From Tholera decimalis (taxonomy: Eukaryota; Arthropoda; Insecta; Lepidoptera; Noctuidae): a stretch of 64,000 bases of DNA. Where the stretch lies: the NCBI GenBank assembly GCA_943138885.2, contig OW964552.2, positions 17,004,390-17,068,389 on the forward strand. Direction: 5' to 3'. Position 1 is the stretch's first letter, and every line of letters starts with the position of its first letter. Below are positions 34,661-44,630 of this stretch, piece by piece. The notes beneath the pieces were generated by a model that saw nothing but the letters and a program-made list of their open reading frames with translations, had not been told where the DNA came from and made no database searches. The translations under genes were made by a program, and so were the position numbers.

Positions 34661-35235
34661 CTAAAGGATGTTAAAAGGGTGTTGGAATTTCTTGTAGAGA
34701 ATCAATAATGTCCCCGCCCTCCCCACACATATAATACACTGAGACCGCTTAACCGATTTAGATGAAATTTGGTATGGAGATAGTTTTAGACTCTGGAAAG
34801 ACACAGTATAATTTTTATACTAAAAATTATCTCTTAAGGATGTACAACACCCCTTGTGTTGGAACTTTGTATTCCCCCCTCCCAATTCATTCAAAACGCG
34901 TATTCAAGAACCACTCAACATTTTTTTTAAACCACACAACTGCATGTAGGCTATACAAATCTTTGTTTAGGGCTAGGGTCGAACCCACGTCATGCACCAG
35001 TCAACCGTTACGCCAATCGTGTCGTTTAAATTTAAACCAATTAAGTTATTATACGAATTATTTCCAGTTTTTATAAGTAGGTAGGTACTTACACTTTTAT
35101 CTACTTTTGTATATCATATCCAGGTATTAGTCTATACTTGCAGATTAATACTGGATACATACGTAAGTAGGTATCTCAGAGACATAAATATATAGGTAAA
35201 TTAAACTGTCTCCTCTCCATCCTCCTCCTCTCAAC
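34661..35235. other. Degenerate repeat and unassigned sequence
   Basis: The first 150 bp repeat the 'accgatttagatgaaatttg' signature; the rest shows no gene. Confidence 0.35.
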
Positions 35236-35690
35236 TCACTGTCTGTTTGTTTTTGGGTAAAGATCTTTTACTAAGTTTTTGAAAGAAGATAGGGTTTGTG
35301 CTTGTCTTACTGACACGGGTAGAGCATTCTACAGCCGTACTGCTTGAGCTGCGAACGACTTACCATAGAAATTGGTGGCGTGACTCGGTACCGCAAGCCT
35401 TAAGTTTTCTGATGACCTTAGAGATTTTGCATGTGGGTTATGAAGGAACTTAAATCGTTCTTTAAGATATGTGGGGGTTTTAGGATTAAACAGCACACTG
35501 TAAAGCAGAGACAAAATGTGTAAGTTCCGGCGAAGACGTATTGGAAGCCACTTGAGTTTCGTACGAAATTCGGATACGTGATCATATTTGCGCAAGCCAA
35601 ATATAAATCTAATGCAAACATTTTGGAGTCGCTCAAGTTTATCAAATTGTGCCTCAGTAAGATCAAGATAACTGACATCAGCGTAGTCTA
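35236..35690 (-). pseudogene. LINE RT C-terminal tail
   Basis: Nearly continuous frame: LERLQNVCIRFIFGL, RKYDHVSEFRTKLKWLPIRL, RRNLHILSLLYSVLFNP, AVRLWNALPVSVRQAQ, ending TNRQ and stop. This is the region after the RT domain of jockey/CR1-type LINEs. It is 5'-truncated. Confidence 0.7.
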
Positions 35691-36164
35691 GGATGGGGAG
35701 TAAAAGAGAGTAGAAAATAAGCGCATGCGAGATAGCACGATAACTCAGTTTTGTTCACCGAGACACACAGATCACCATACTGTGCACTTTGAATATTCTC
35801 GACGACAAAGTACAACGAAGTGAAGTTTTTTTTTTGAAGTACCAGGTGTAATTGCAGCGGTGTGGTAGCTTTGTCAGCGCAAGCGTCGTTTAATTCATGT
35901 ACGTAATTTTAAATATTAAACATCAAAGTATAGAGCCGACTGTTGGAGTGCCTTAGCAATTAATGCTAGCAAGAAGTAGTACTTAATTAGTTTAAAATTT
36001 GTTATTATTGAATTTGTATGTAATTCTTTGACATCACTTTTTTCTTCATCATTAAACTCAAACCTGTAACGTGTGCCTGCTGTCTTTTAATTACGATCCT
36101 AATAATTTTCGATACCATCCATTAATATTAGTCCAGTGTTTATAGATTAAAAAGCAACTGCCTT
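35691..36164. other. Unassigned intergenic stretch
   Basis: No gene seen. Confidence 0.3.
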
Positions 36165-36545
36165 TTTTTGGTGGGAAAATCATCTAATGACTCCTCCCGG
36201 AGCACAGACAGACATAGTGACAGACTTCTACTGACTTTTCTATTCTTCTAACTTCTATTGACCCCACCCTGTTCGTTCAACTGCCCTTACGTTCTTGGGC
36301 CGCGGTATCACATTAGAACATTCCCGCTACCCCGGCAGGTCGTGACTCTGTCGGACCCCGTCAATAATGCTGAAACTCTTTGAAATGTGCGTGAAACGCG
36401 TCGTGTTACACGCACATCCGTCGACTCGGGTCTAGTCCTGAGACGGTGAGCTATCCCTGCTTGCCACCCACGAGTTCGAACCTAAGATGGCCTGAGATCG
36501 GCTCGCGGTCCCCGACGCCTGGGGCTTCTCCCGCAAAAAGCATGT
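36165..36545 (-). repeat. R1-clade LINE 3'-end fragment
   Basis: Minus orientation: 3'UTR blocks ('gatgattttccca' inverse, 'gggtgggg') and ~200 bp of degenerate C-terminal coding sequence, as at 3885-4200. Confidence 0.6.
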
Positions 36546-36915
36546 GCCTGCCACAACAGCTCGCTTTGCACTGTGGCCGCAATGACAATCATGCCCACTA
36601 CTGGCACTACTGTACCCGTCACAGCGTACGCTTCCACCTTAGTTACTGCATTTTCAGTATGGATATTTATATTAGGGTTGGTGGACACAGGCCACACGCA
36701 TTATTCACAACATCGTCGTTCATATTGCAATTAGTTCTATGTAAAAAATGACAAGTTTACAGGAGAGTAAAAAAACAGCATACTGGAAAAAATTAAATGT
36801 GCATTTTGAAATTTCCATAAATAATTATATTTTGTTAGAAATTTGACATAGAACCTAAATTATAATTGATGTAAAATTTGTGACATGTAACATATTGATA
36901 GTTTATTTGTATGAA

Positions 36916-37832
36916 ATAATCTACTATATAAAAATAAGTCGGGTTTTCCTTCCTGACGTTATAACTCCAGAACGGACGAACCGATTTCCACGGTTTTGCA
37001 TTCGTTGGAAAGGTCTCAGGCTCCGTGAGGTTTATAGCAAAGAAAAGTTGAAAAAAATAAAAAAAATTGACGGGTAAACCGTCAAAACAGCCCTTTTCTA
37101 TTTCCTATACAAACGTTTTCTAAATAAAATGGAGAGTAGGGTAGGGGTAGGGTTGGTGTAGGGTAGGGGAGGGGTAGGGTAGGGTAGGGGTAGGGTAGGG
37201 GTAGGGGGGTTAGGGTAGGGGTAGGGTAGGGGTAGGGTATGGGTAGGGTAGGGATAGGGTAGGGGTAGGGTAGGGTTAGTGTAGGGGTAGGGTAGGGGTA
37301 GGGTAGGGTAGGGTAAGGTAGGGGTAGGGTATTGGTAGGATAGGTGTAGTGTAGGGTTTGGGTAGGGTAGGTGTAGGGTTGGGTTAGTGTAGGGGTAAGG
37401 TATTAGTAGGGTAGGGGTAGTATAGGGTTTGGGTAGGGTAGGGGTAGGATAGGGGTAGGGTAGGGTAGGGTAGGTGTAGGGTAGGGGTAGGGGAAGGGTA
37501 GGGGTAGGATAGGTGTAGGGTAGGGGTAGGGTAGGGGTAGGGTAGGGGTAGGGTAGGGGTAGGGTAGGGGTAGGGTAGGAGTAGGGTATGGGTAGGGTAG
37601 GGGTAGGGTAGGGGTAGGGTAGGGGTAGGGTAGGGGTAGGGTAGTGTAGGTGTAGGGTAGGGTTAGGGTAGGGGTAGGGTATTGGTAGGGTAGGGTAGTG
37701 TAGGGTTTGGGTAGGGTAGGCGTAGTGTAGGGTTAGGGTATTGGTAGGGTAGGGGTAGGATAGGGGTAGTGGTATCGGTTGGGTAGGGGTAGGATACCAC
37801 ACGAACGAAGTCGTGGCGGGTCAGCTAGTACA
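36916..37832 (+). mobile_element. Non-autonomous Helitron-type element with internal minisatellite
   Basis: Left part 'taaaaataagtcgggttttc', 'ttataactccagaacggacg', 'aaccgatttccacggttttg'; right end 'cgaacgaagtcgtggcgggt' then CAGCTAG. Between them is the G-rich array 37128-37795. No coding. The left border is approximate. Confidence 0.65.
37128..37795 (+). repeat. G-rich minisatellite, TAGGG/TAGGGG units
   Basis: About 660 bp built mostly from the 11-bp unit TAGGGTAGGGG with TTAGTG and TTTGGG variants. The complementary strand reads as an artefactual Pro-Thr-Leu-Tyr ORF. All G runs are on the + strand, so it could form G-quadruplexes. It is not the insect telomere repeat TTAGG. Confidence 0.85.
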
Positions 37833-38240
37833 CAGATAATTTCAAATAACAGGTATAGTATTTATTCAATTTATTTATAATTAAAGTAGGAACAATCAAT
37901 AATATATATATTTAAGAAAAATAAACAAAAAAATATAACTTATTTTAAAATTCACGAATTATACTTAAATGTGAGGGTAAAATGAAGAAGGTGATGTAAA
38001 AAATGTAATTATTAATAATTAGTATGCAATGGGACCATTGCACACTAATTATTTCGTTTGTGAGGACAGGCATCAGGATCTGAATAATTATGTTCCAAGG
38101 AGTCATAAAAAGGGTGATAATCTTTAGGAATCAATAGTTTTAATTTTGTAAATGTATAAATTTTGTGGTGTCAATAGGGAGAAATGATTGATAAAGGGCA
38201 GTATTGTCAGTTCATGTGTATTTTTTGTTTGAGCGTCGCG
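37833..38240. other. A+T-rich spacer with palindrome
   Basis: An inverted repeat at about 38017-38051 ('aattagtatgcaatgg' arms) may be the terminus of the relic that follows. Confidence 0.35.
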
Positions 38241-38241
38241 G

Positions 38242-39767
38242 TCATTCTTTGAAGTCGTCATTAAAGTCCAACTTATACCGTCTGCAAATGACTTCTTTTG
38301 TTTTTAAATTATAGTGTGTGTAATTATGAACTTTAAGTTTGGTTTTATAGTAAACAGTTGATGCCTGGATTCTTGAGCATAGAAGTACCGCTTGGAGATC
38401 CATAGTGTATACTAATACATCATCTTCAATATTGTTTTTGTCATTATCCTTACTTTGTCTTGCTGATTCTTTTTCTTCAAGTGACTCCTGTACGATGGGT
38501 ACAGGAGTCACTATCTTATATCTTCATGAATATTACCATTCTTGTAGGCTAAGCACTTGTTGCATTGGTCTTTCCTGGGTTTAAAAATAGACAAATTAAG
38601 CTCGTGGTACTTCTTCTCGAACGTCGCAACACAATATCGTCTCTTATTGTTATTTGAACAAAACTTTTTAAATTCAGCATACAGATCACCATGAACACTA
38701 TTCCAGATTGATTCTAAATATAATTTTGAGGAAGACAGTCTGCAATAATGGGACTCTACTTTCGGCAGACTGTCGAAAAATTCTCGAATTGAATCGGATT
38801 CATTATTTTGAGTCCTTGTATTACACTAATTACCATTTTGAGAGATAAAAGAACTTTCTTTCGCATCTTTATTAGGAACAACCGAATCCCTCAGTTATCT
38901 TTGGCCAATGCACAAAGTTTTCATAAAAATTTGCTTACAAACATGAATTCTCTTAGCATTATCTTTCAAAGATAGAAAATATTTAAATAATTTGTCTTTC
39001 CTAGAATCTACGCTTGTAGAACGTTTATGCTTTGGTGCATATACACTTACTAAACTTTGGACGTATATTTTACGAGCTTCCCAAGAACTCAGTGCCCAAT
39101 AAGAATTTAAAATCAGTTTTCGGTCTTCTTCGGTTAACATTTCACATTTAAACTTTTGTTTCGGTTCCCCATGTTTCACTTCGGTGTGCCCACCACATCT
39201 TTCCTGTAAGCTTTTAGCTGGTCTTAATAGTGTTTGTTTGTATTTTTCATTGCTATCCTTCTCAAAACCTTCATACTCTTTACCTTGTAACCTAGCCTTA
39301 GAGTTTCTTAATCTCTTCCATTTTGTTTGATCTGCTTGACCCTTACGACTGCGTTTCCTTTTGTGAGTATCCTTACGAGTAAGCACTCCTGTCTCCTCAT
39401 CAAGCACCTCTTCGTTGGAGCTCCTACTTTCTTCTAATGCATTCAAAAGAAAGCCAACACTGCTTTCTACTGGCACGTAGTCTGAGTCAGAAGACGACCC
39501 TTCTTGGAACAAGACCTATTCATTAGACGTGTCACACTGCTGCAGAGTTTCATCTCCATAAAACTGGTCAGTAGATTCGTTCAGTCGCTGCTGGCGAGGA
39601 TCTTGAGAGGAACTTGTAGCTAACTGGATTAACCGCCTTCCTCTTGTGCTATTCATCTGCAACATCTGGCCAGTAGCTTCGTTCAGTCGCTGCTGTCGAA
39701 GATATTGAGAGGAACTTGTAGCTAACTGTATTAACCGCCTTCCTCTTCTGTTATTCATGTGCAACAA
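38242..39767 (-). pseudogene. Transposase-like relic of unassigned family
   Basis: Minus strand, in order. 39767-39516: two ~28-residue tandem repeats (RRGRRLIQLATSSSQ). 39512-38895: an acidic then basic region (KRKRSRKGQADQTKWKR), then LTEEDRKLILNSYWALSSWE and VCKQIFMKTLCIGQR. Degenerate frames 38830-38520: FFDSLPKVESHY, LYLESIWNS, LNLSIFKPRKDQCNKCLAYK. 38511-38242: VLVYTMDLQAVLL and TVYYKTKLKVHNYTHYNLKT. The YW...VCK.FF and F.LPK..SHYC blocks recur in multicopy arthropod ORFs I take to be transposon-derived (from memory). Stops and frameshifts show it is dead. Confidence 0.5.
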
Positions 39768-39964
39768 TCAATCACCAAGCCATGCATACAAAACCAAAGC
39801 AAAATTCAAAAGGTTCTATGTCGCGTTTGTAACTACATATTGCAACATAGGTCTTATTGTCTTGTTGGCATTATTTACAAAATAGGTCAAAATAAACAAA
39901 TATTTTTTTATGAATAAACATTATCTGTTAATAAATTCGCGTCACTATAGTCTTATGAGCTTAA

Positions 39965-40360
39965 CAGCAATAAAAACTTTTTTGCAAAAAATAAAACGGA
40001 CTTCCATATAAAAACACTACAAAGCCAAAAATAATTTTAATTTCGGTTAATTAATCTAGTTACAAAAGCCAAAATGTCGACTACTTATCAGCTTCACCAG
40101 CAGAGTAAACGAAAAGGTCATCAACATAAATATTTTTTTAGACATTTGTTGATTTTTCAGAAACGGCTTGTCCGATTTCGATAAAATTTTGATGGGACCA
40201 TTTGGAAAGTATACCCTTCTCAACAAAATAAGAATTTTTCAATTCGATTGGCAAGCGACGGAGCTATGCCCGAACAAACATAAAAAATTAAAAAAAAAAA
40301 AAAAACAAACTAATATCTGAATTGAGAACCTCCTCCTTTTTTAGAAGTCGGTTAAAAAAG
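39965..40360. repeat. Foldback repeat family A fragment
   Basis: 'aacttttttgcaaaaaataa' and 'ccaaaaataattttaatttc' followed by 'gcgacggagctatgcccgaa' and 'gagaacctcctcctttttta'; half of the palindrome is deleted relative to 5057-5590. Confidence 0.65.
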
Positions 40361-40889
40361 CAGTCGAAAAGCAGACTCACGGCGCTTTTTGTTAAAATTT
40401 AGGTTAAGATTTCTCATAAGTGTAATTAAAACTAGGATATTAACGAAAACCAGCAACTTACCTCAGAAAAAAAGCACTATTTATAACTTAATTATTAATT
40501 TTCACTTGTTTTTTCTCAGAGCAAAAATCCGTAGCCGCTCAAACTTTGACATAGAACAATTTGCCGTATAAGATTTACTGCCGAGTCGATCACGTGACAT
40601 ATTGCAAGTTTCAAACGCCGCTTTCCTATTGTTAGATGACATCGAAACATTTTCAGTCGCGTTCAAAATTAAAATTAAAGCATACTTCAGAAATTAAAAA
40701 AAATGAAATTTTTGACATTGAACAAATTGCAATATGAACGACGATATACCACCACCGACCTATTTCCTGTAGTTTTCATATATTTTCTATGGATTCGCCG
40801 CACCCGGTTAACGCCGGTGGTCACAACTCGTTACAATTCTAGCGTCAGGCGTTTTGTGACTGCCACGTGTGGTGCGTGTGCGCCAACCC
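40361..40889. other. Unassigned intergenic stretch
   Basis: No gene seen; A+T-rich, becoming G+C-richer after 40790. Confidence 0.3.
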
Positions 40890-40892
40890 TTA

Positions 40893-41162
40893 GGCTCAAT
40901 TTACACCGCCGCGGAATGGTATGGAAGCGAACGAAATTGTACATAGCATAATGAACTTTATGTCTCAATTGTATAACATACAAACTAAATAGTTGTCAAA
41001 AAAAGGTCGCGCGTCTTCCGCGGAATTCTCGCGCATTCTCAAGAATTCCCCTAGCTACTATCGTTTGTGTGTTATACAATTGACATAAAGTTCATTATGC
41101 TATGTGCAATTTCGTTGCAAAAAGTCACTTCCATTTCATTCCGCGGCGGTGTAAATTGAGCC
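40893..41162. mobile_element. MITE 1 of a back-to-back pair (TTA target)
   Basis: 270 bp. TIR: GGCTCAATTTACACCGCCGC on the left and its inverse at the right end, extending inward as a long palindrome ('ttgtacatagcataatgaac'). Flanked by TTA at 40890-40892 and 41163-41165, as in PIF/Harbinger. Confidence 0.75.
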
Positions 41163-41165
41163 TTA

Positions 41166-41578
41166 AGCCCGATTTACACTTCAATAAGTACAGTAGCGAG
41201 TTAACTTGCGTCATCGGCGAGTTAAGTTGTTATTGTAGTTTGAACGGCAAAAGCGAGTTAAGTAGTAAGTTGTTGATTAAGTTGAGCTAAATAGATCGCG
41301 ATCCTATTTTTCGACGAGTCCAGTGCGAAGTAGCCCCCTCTCTCACGTCTCCCGCACCCCGCCAACTTAACTGGCTGGCATGTAGACGGGCGAGTTTAGT
41401 ACAGTCCATAAATTTGAAGGTTGCGGCCGCAAACACGTGTTATTTTCTTTACTTCTTCTCGGGTAACTTATGACTAGTCACTCGCCTACGTTTGGACGCT
41501 ACTTACAACTTACTACTTATTACTTAACTGTCTGAGTTCTTAACTGGCTACTGTACTTATTGAAGTGTAAATCGGGCT
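41166..41578. mobile_element. MITE 2 of a back-to-back pair (TTA target)
   Basis: 413 bp. TIR: AGCCCGATTTACACTTCAAT and its inverse; arms continue 'aagtacagtagc'. Flanked by TTA at 41163-41165 (shared with MITE 1) and 41579-41581. Its TIR resembles that of MITE 1, so the two are related families. Confidence 0.75.
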
Positions 41579-41690
41579 TTAGGGTCTTTCTACAAGCTTC
41601 TATTTGATAAATTTGACGAACTTCTAATGTATTGATGTTAGAAGATCGACAAAGTTTTATTGCTTAGGACGGTTTGTGTATAGTTGATAA

Positions 41691-42250
41691 TGCATTATAT
41701 AGGTACCGAAGCTCCTCGTTTCCTTGGAAGCATGTTTGATTGATTGTTTGAAATTGCATGTTGCATTGATCTTGTGAAAGGTTATACGAAGTAAAATACT
41801 GATACTCAGTTGAAACCGGTTATATAGGAAGGTGACCTTATAAGCTAAGCAGATATATTGACGGCGGCATTCAGGCGCGATTCGCGAAGGGCTTTTGACC
41901 GGCGAATATCGTTTAAAATTAAACATAACGCGGTTGAAAACAACACTAAATAATATAAAGGTAAAATATTAAAAGCAGGCATTACCCGCAATTAAATTGT
42001 ATTTGCGATAGTTATTACACATTAAACTTTTAAATATAATAATAGTTGTCGCTTCCTCATGCTCCGAAGGTGCACTGTGAACTTAGCGACCCTACCGTTA
42101 ACCGGAGTGCATTAGCGCGTACCGCGATGGCCGGATAGAGGAAAATGTCCATATAAATAGTAGCACGTTTTCATTATACTGACACGCGAAGCTTCCATAC
42201 ACCCTACCTACACTTGCTTTTGTTACAAGTGACCTGTCGAAAGTGACAAA
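41691..42250 (+). promoter_or_regulatory. P450 copy 2 upstream region (promoter and 5'UTR)
   Basis: About 560 bp upstream of the copy 2 start codon. Most of it recurs, well conserved, at 55343-56067. Conserved blocks include a GACGGCGG stretch, GTTAACCGG, and the TATA box. No specific xenobiotic-response site is claimed. Confidence 0.6.
42152..42159 (+). promoter_or_regulatory. TATA box of P450 copy 2
   Basis: TATAAATA lies 92 bp upstream of the ATG at 42251. Transcription would start near 42180, giving a short leader. The surrounding ~475 bp (41691-42166) is duplicated at 55343-56060, including this box, which supports it being a true promoter of this family. Confidence 0.6.
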
Positions 42251-42407
42251 ATGTTTGTGTGGTTATTACTCCTGACTATAGTGTTGTGGACGGTGACATT
42301 TTGGTATAGAAGGAGGCACATGAATAAGCTGGCCTCGGCTTTACCAGCTCCTACGGACGAGTTGCCGGTGTTTGGAATAGCGCACACACTGGTTGGTGAT
42401 ACTGAGG
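42251..42407 (+). CDS. P450 copy 2, exon 1 (rest outside window)
   Basis: ATG to GDTE, 52 codons plus one base, then the donor GTGAGT. It has an N-terminal membrane anchor (WLLLLTIVLWTVTFWY), a basic stop-transfer (RRRHMNK) and the proline hinge ALPAPTDELPVFG. The last 29 bases are identical to the exon 1 end at the window start, and the first ~60 intron bases are similar, so this is a tandem paralogue. None of exons 2-10 is visible between 42407 and 64000. With an 11-kb first intron in copy 1 and even more inserted DNA here, they may lie downstream, or the copy may be truncated. Confidence 0.88.
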
Positions 42408-42870
42408 GTGAGTGCAAATTCTAAAATATTACAAAATAACGTCCCACGGCCACGTCTGCCTGTCTATATGAACGTGATAAACTCCCTTTTTTAACTCAGG
42501 TTTTCATCAGTTTTTTAAAGTCTTTATTTTTATTGAAAAGGGGTTTTTTTCAATAGCGAAAATGTCACCCCTATTATTGAATACAAAATAACCTTAACCT
42601 AACTTACTCGTAACCTTAAGCCTAAAATTACAATTTTGAAAAGCTTCCTGGTCTCTTCCGACAATGGACAGGACAGGATACTGTTATAAAATACTAAATT
42701 ATAAATATGATCTCCAAAAATTTACTGTCTCTGCGGCCTCGTCCGGGCACGTTCCGTTAAAATATGTTGAGCGTCTTCATTTCATTTATTCATTTCATTT
42801 ATTCATTTCATTTATTTATTTCATAAACTATTTTAATATTGTGTCTTTTACAACATGATGTGATTCCTTT
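42408..42870 (+). other. Start of P450 copy 2 intron 1
   Basis: The first ~60 bp resemble 30-95 (intron 1 of copy 1). A tandem 'ttcatttatttcatttattca' type run lies at 42776-42830. No exon 2 is recognised. Confidence 0.45.
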
Positions 42871-42990
42871 TTTTAATGATGGGAAATCATCCAATGCCTG
42901 CCTCCCGATCTGGGCGAAGCGGGAGGGTGTGTCAGACTTTTACTGACTAAAACCCAGCCGTGTTTCATTATATGCCCTTCGGGTTCTGAG
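42871..42990 (-). repeat. R1-clade LINE 3'UTR fragment
   Basis: 'gggaaatcatccaatgcctg' and 'cagacttttactgactaaaa', minus orientation. Confidence 0.55.
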
Positions 42991-43190
42991 GCCTGATTAT
43001 TGTTGGTTCTTCACCATCAGCTCTACTGCACATATGTAGGTACATTGTGTCGAGCATAAAGTGCGTAACAACTATATTCAAGTAATTGAATCGCAACCAA
43101 TGAAATACTTATTACTGAGTAGTTTTAGTAGCCATCTGTAGTCTTCATCATCAGTTCAGACAGATCTTCATCATCAGATATGGTAAGCGG
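42991..43190. repeat. Foldback repeat family A fragment
   Basis: 'gagcataaagtgcgtaacaa', 'caagtaattgaatcgcaacc' and 'gtagtcttcatcatcagttc' recur at 23890-24070 and 28700-28860. Confidence 0.55.
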
Positions 43191-43959
43191 TGGTTAAATC
43201 ACATAAAAGAACCATGAAGGCGAGGTCGTCTGAGGCGTTCCTTGAGAGAAGAATCATCCAGATTTAAGTGGACCTGTGCAGCCAGTGCAAGCTTTTATCG
43301 GCAATCTAGTAGCTCAACTCGAAATTATCAAGTAGATCAAAGATTGAACGTACAATAACAAAGAAAAGAATGAACTTTCGCATTTATTTGTGTTTCTTCA
43401 TCCTTCTTTTACGTCAAATTTCTATGTGATTTTGATGAGAAGGCACTCGAAAGGCTGGAGAGTGAAATAGGCTGTTGTTTTTTTTTTCAGAAAATAAGCT
43501 TGTTCGCGTGGACAAATCCGCGGTCATAAGCTAGATTTAGAGTCTAGCGTGAAATAACAAAATCGTAAGCGCATCAAACCACGTGCCACGTCCTTGCCAA
43601 GAAATGATAAATAAAGTTTCTTAAATAATACTTAATAAGCTATACGTGTGGGATTTACTTCATAGCTTGCCGTTTAGGAAAGAATTACACAAATAAATAC
43701 AAAAACATGAAACATACAATGTCATTCGTGTTACCTTTTAGATAGATAAACTCTTTACAAGAGTCATTTACTAATTACAATAGGTAAAGGGTGTAAGAAT
43801 ACTGGGGTTGCAGGAATGTCCTAACGAGATAATATTGCTTCTTGAAAAGTTAAAGAAACTATAAGATTTCGAAGTTAGGTACGACTTCTATGCTCGTAAG
43901 TCAATACGTAAAAAGTAAATTGACTTTTAACTCTCAACACATGTATATTTTAATTTTCT
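43191..43959. other. Unassigned stretch
   Basis: No gene. A short Helitron-type tail ('aaatccgcggtcataagcta') lies near 43520. Confidence 0.3.
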
Positions 43960-44115
43960 GCTAGGGTTGCCGGAGTGTTGTAACAAGATACCGCGGCCCC
44001 GCCACGCAGGAGCAAACGAAGCAACAGGGTTTATTTAGTCTGTCGAAGTCCGACACTCCCTTGCGTTCCACCCAGAGCGCGAGTAGTCATTTGATGACCT
44101 AGCCTCGAAAAAAAG
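43960..44115 (+). repeat. R1-clade LINE 3'UTR fragment
   Basis: 'gataccgcggcccc', 'gaagtccgacactccctt' and 'gtagtcatttgatgac', plus orientation. Confidence 0.6.
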
Positions 44116-44630
44116 GTTTGTGAAAATAGGCGATAGGAATATGTAGGTATTACTATATTTTAATTTGCTATTTAACTTATTACTCAAAATCATTTTTTTA
44201 TTTGTTCATATAAGGTACATAAAGTTTTTTACAGAATGATTAAAGAATCTACTACTTGTTTTTTTGTACTTATTGATTTTGGTAATGATTATTGAGGAAA
44301 ATCCCAAAAACATTTTTATCAGTAACGAAGTTAGTGATATGTACAAAATGGTAGTTACAAAAATATGCCACTCACGTCAAAAACCCGTTTCATACCTACT
44401 CGTACCTACAGCAGCTACAGCTGCCATACAAAAAACAGTGTTTGTGTGTGTGTGTGTGTATGTACTTTGGCCTAGTTAAAATACTGCAAATTTTGTTAAT
44501 TTATAAAATGTAGTATCGTCACGTACGCCAGTACGTCAGTCTTCGGTTCAATATCGAGCTCGCGCAACATATAACATTATCTATAACATTTTTAAACATT
44601 TATTTTTTACATTTTTAAAACAGTATCATT

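Noticed and set aside
37128..37795. Interstitial telomere
   Set aside because: Insect telomeres are TTAGG; this array is TAGGG/TAGGGG and lies inside a transposon-like unit.
37098..37802. 234-aa minus-strand ORF of Pro-Thr-Leu-Tyr repeats
   Set aside because: It is the translation of the TAGGG/TAGGGG minisatellite; no start context, domain or splice support.
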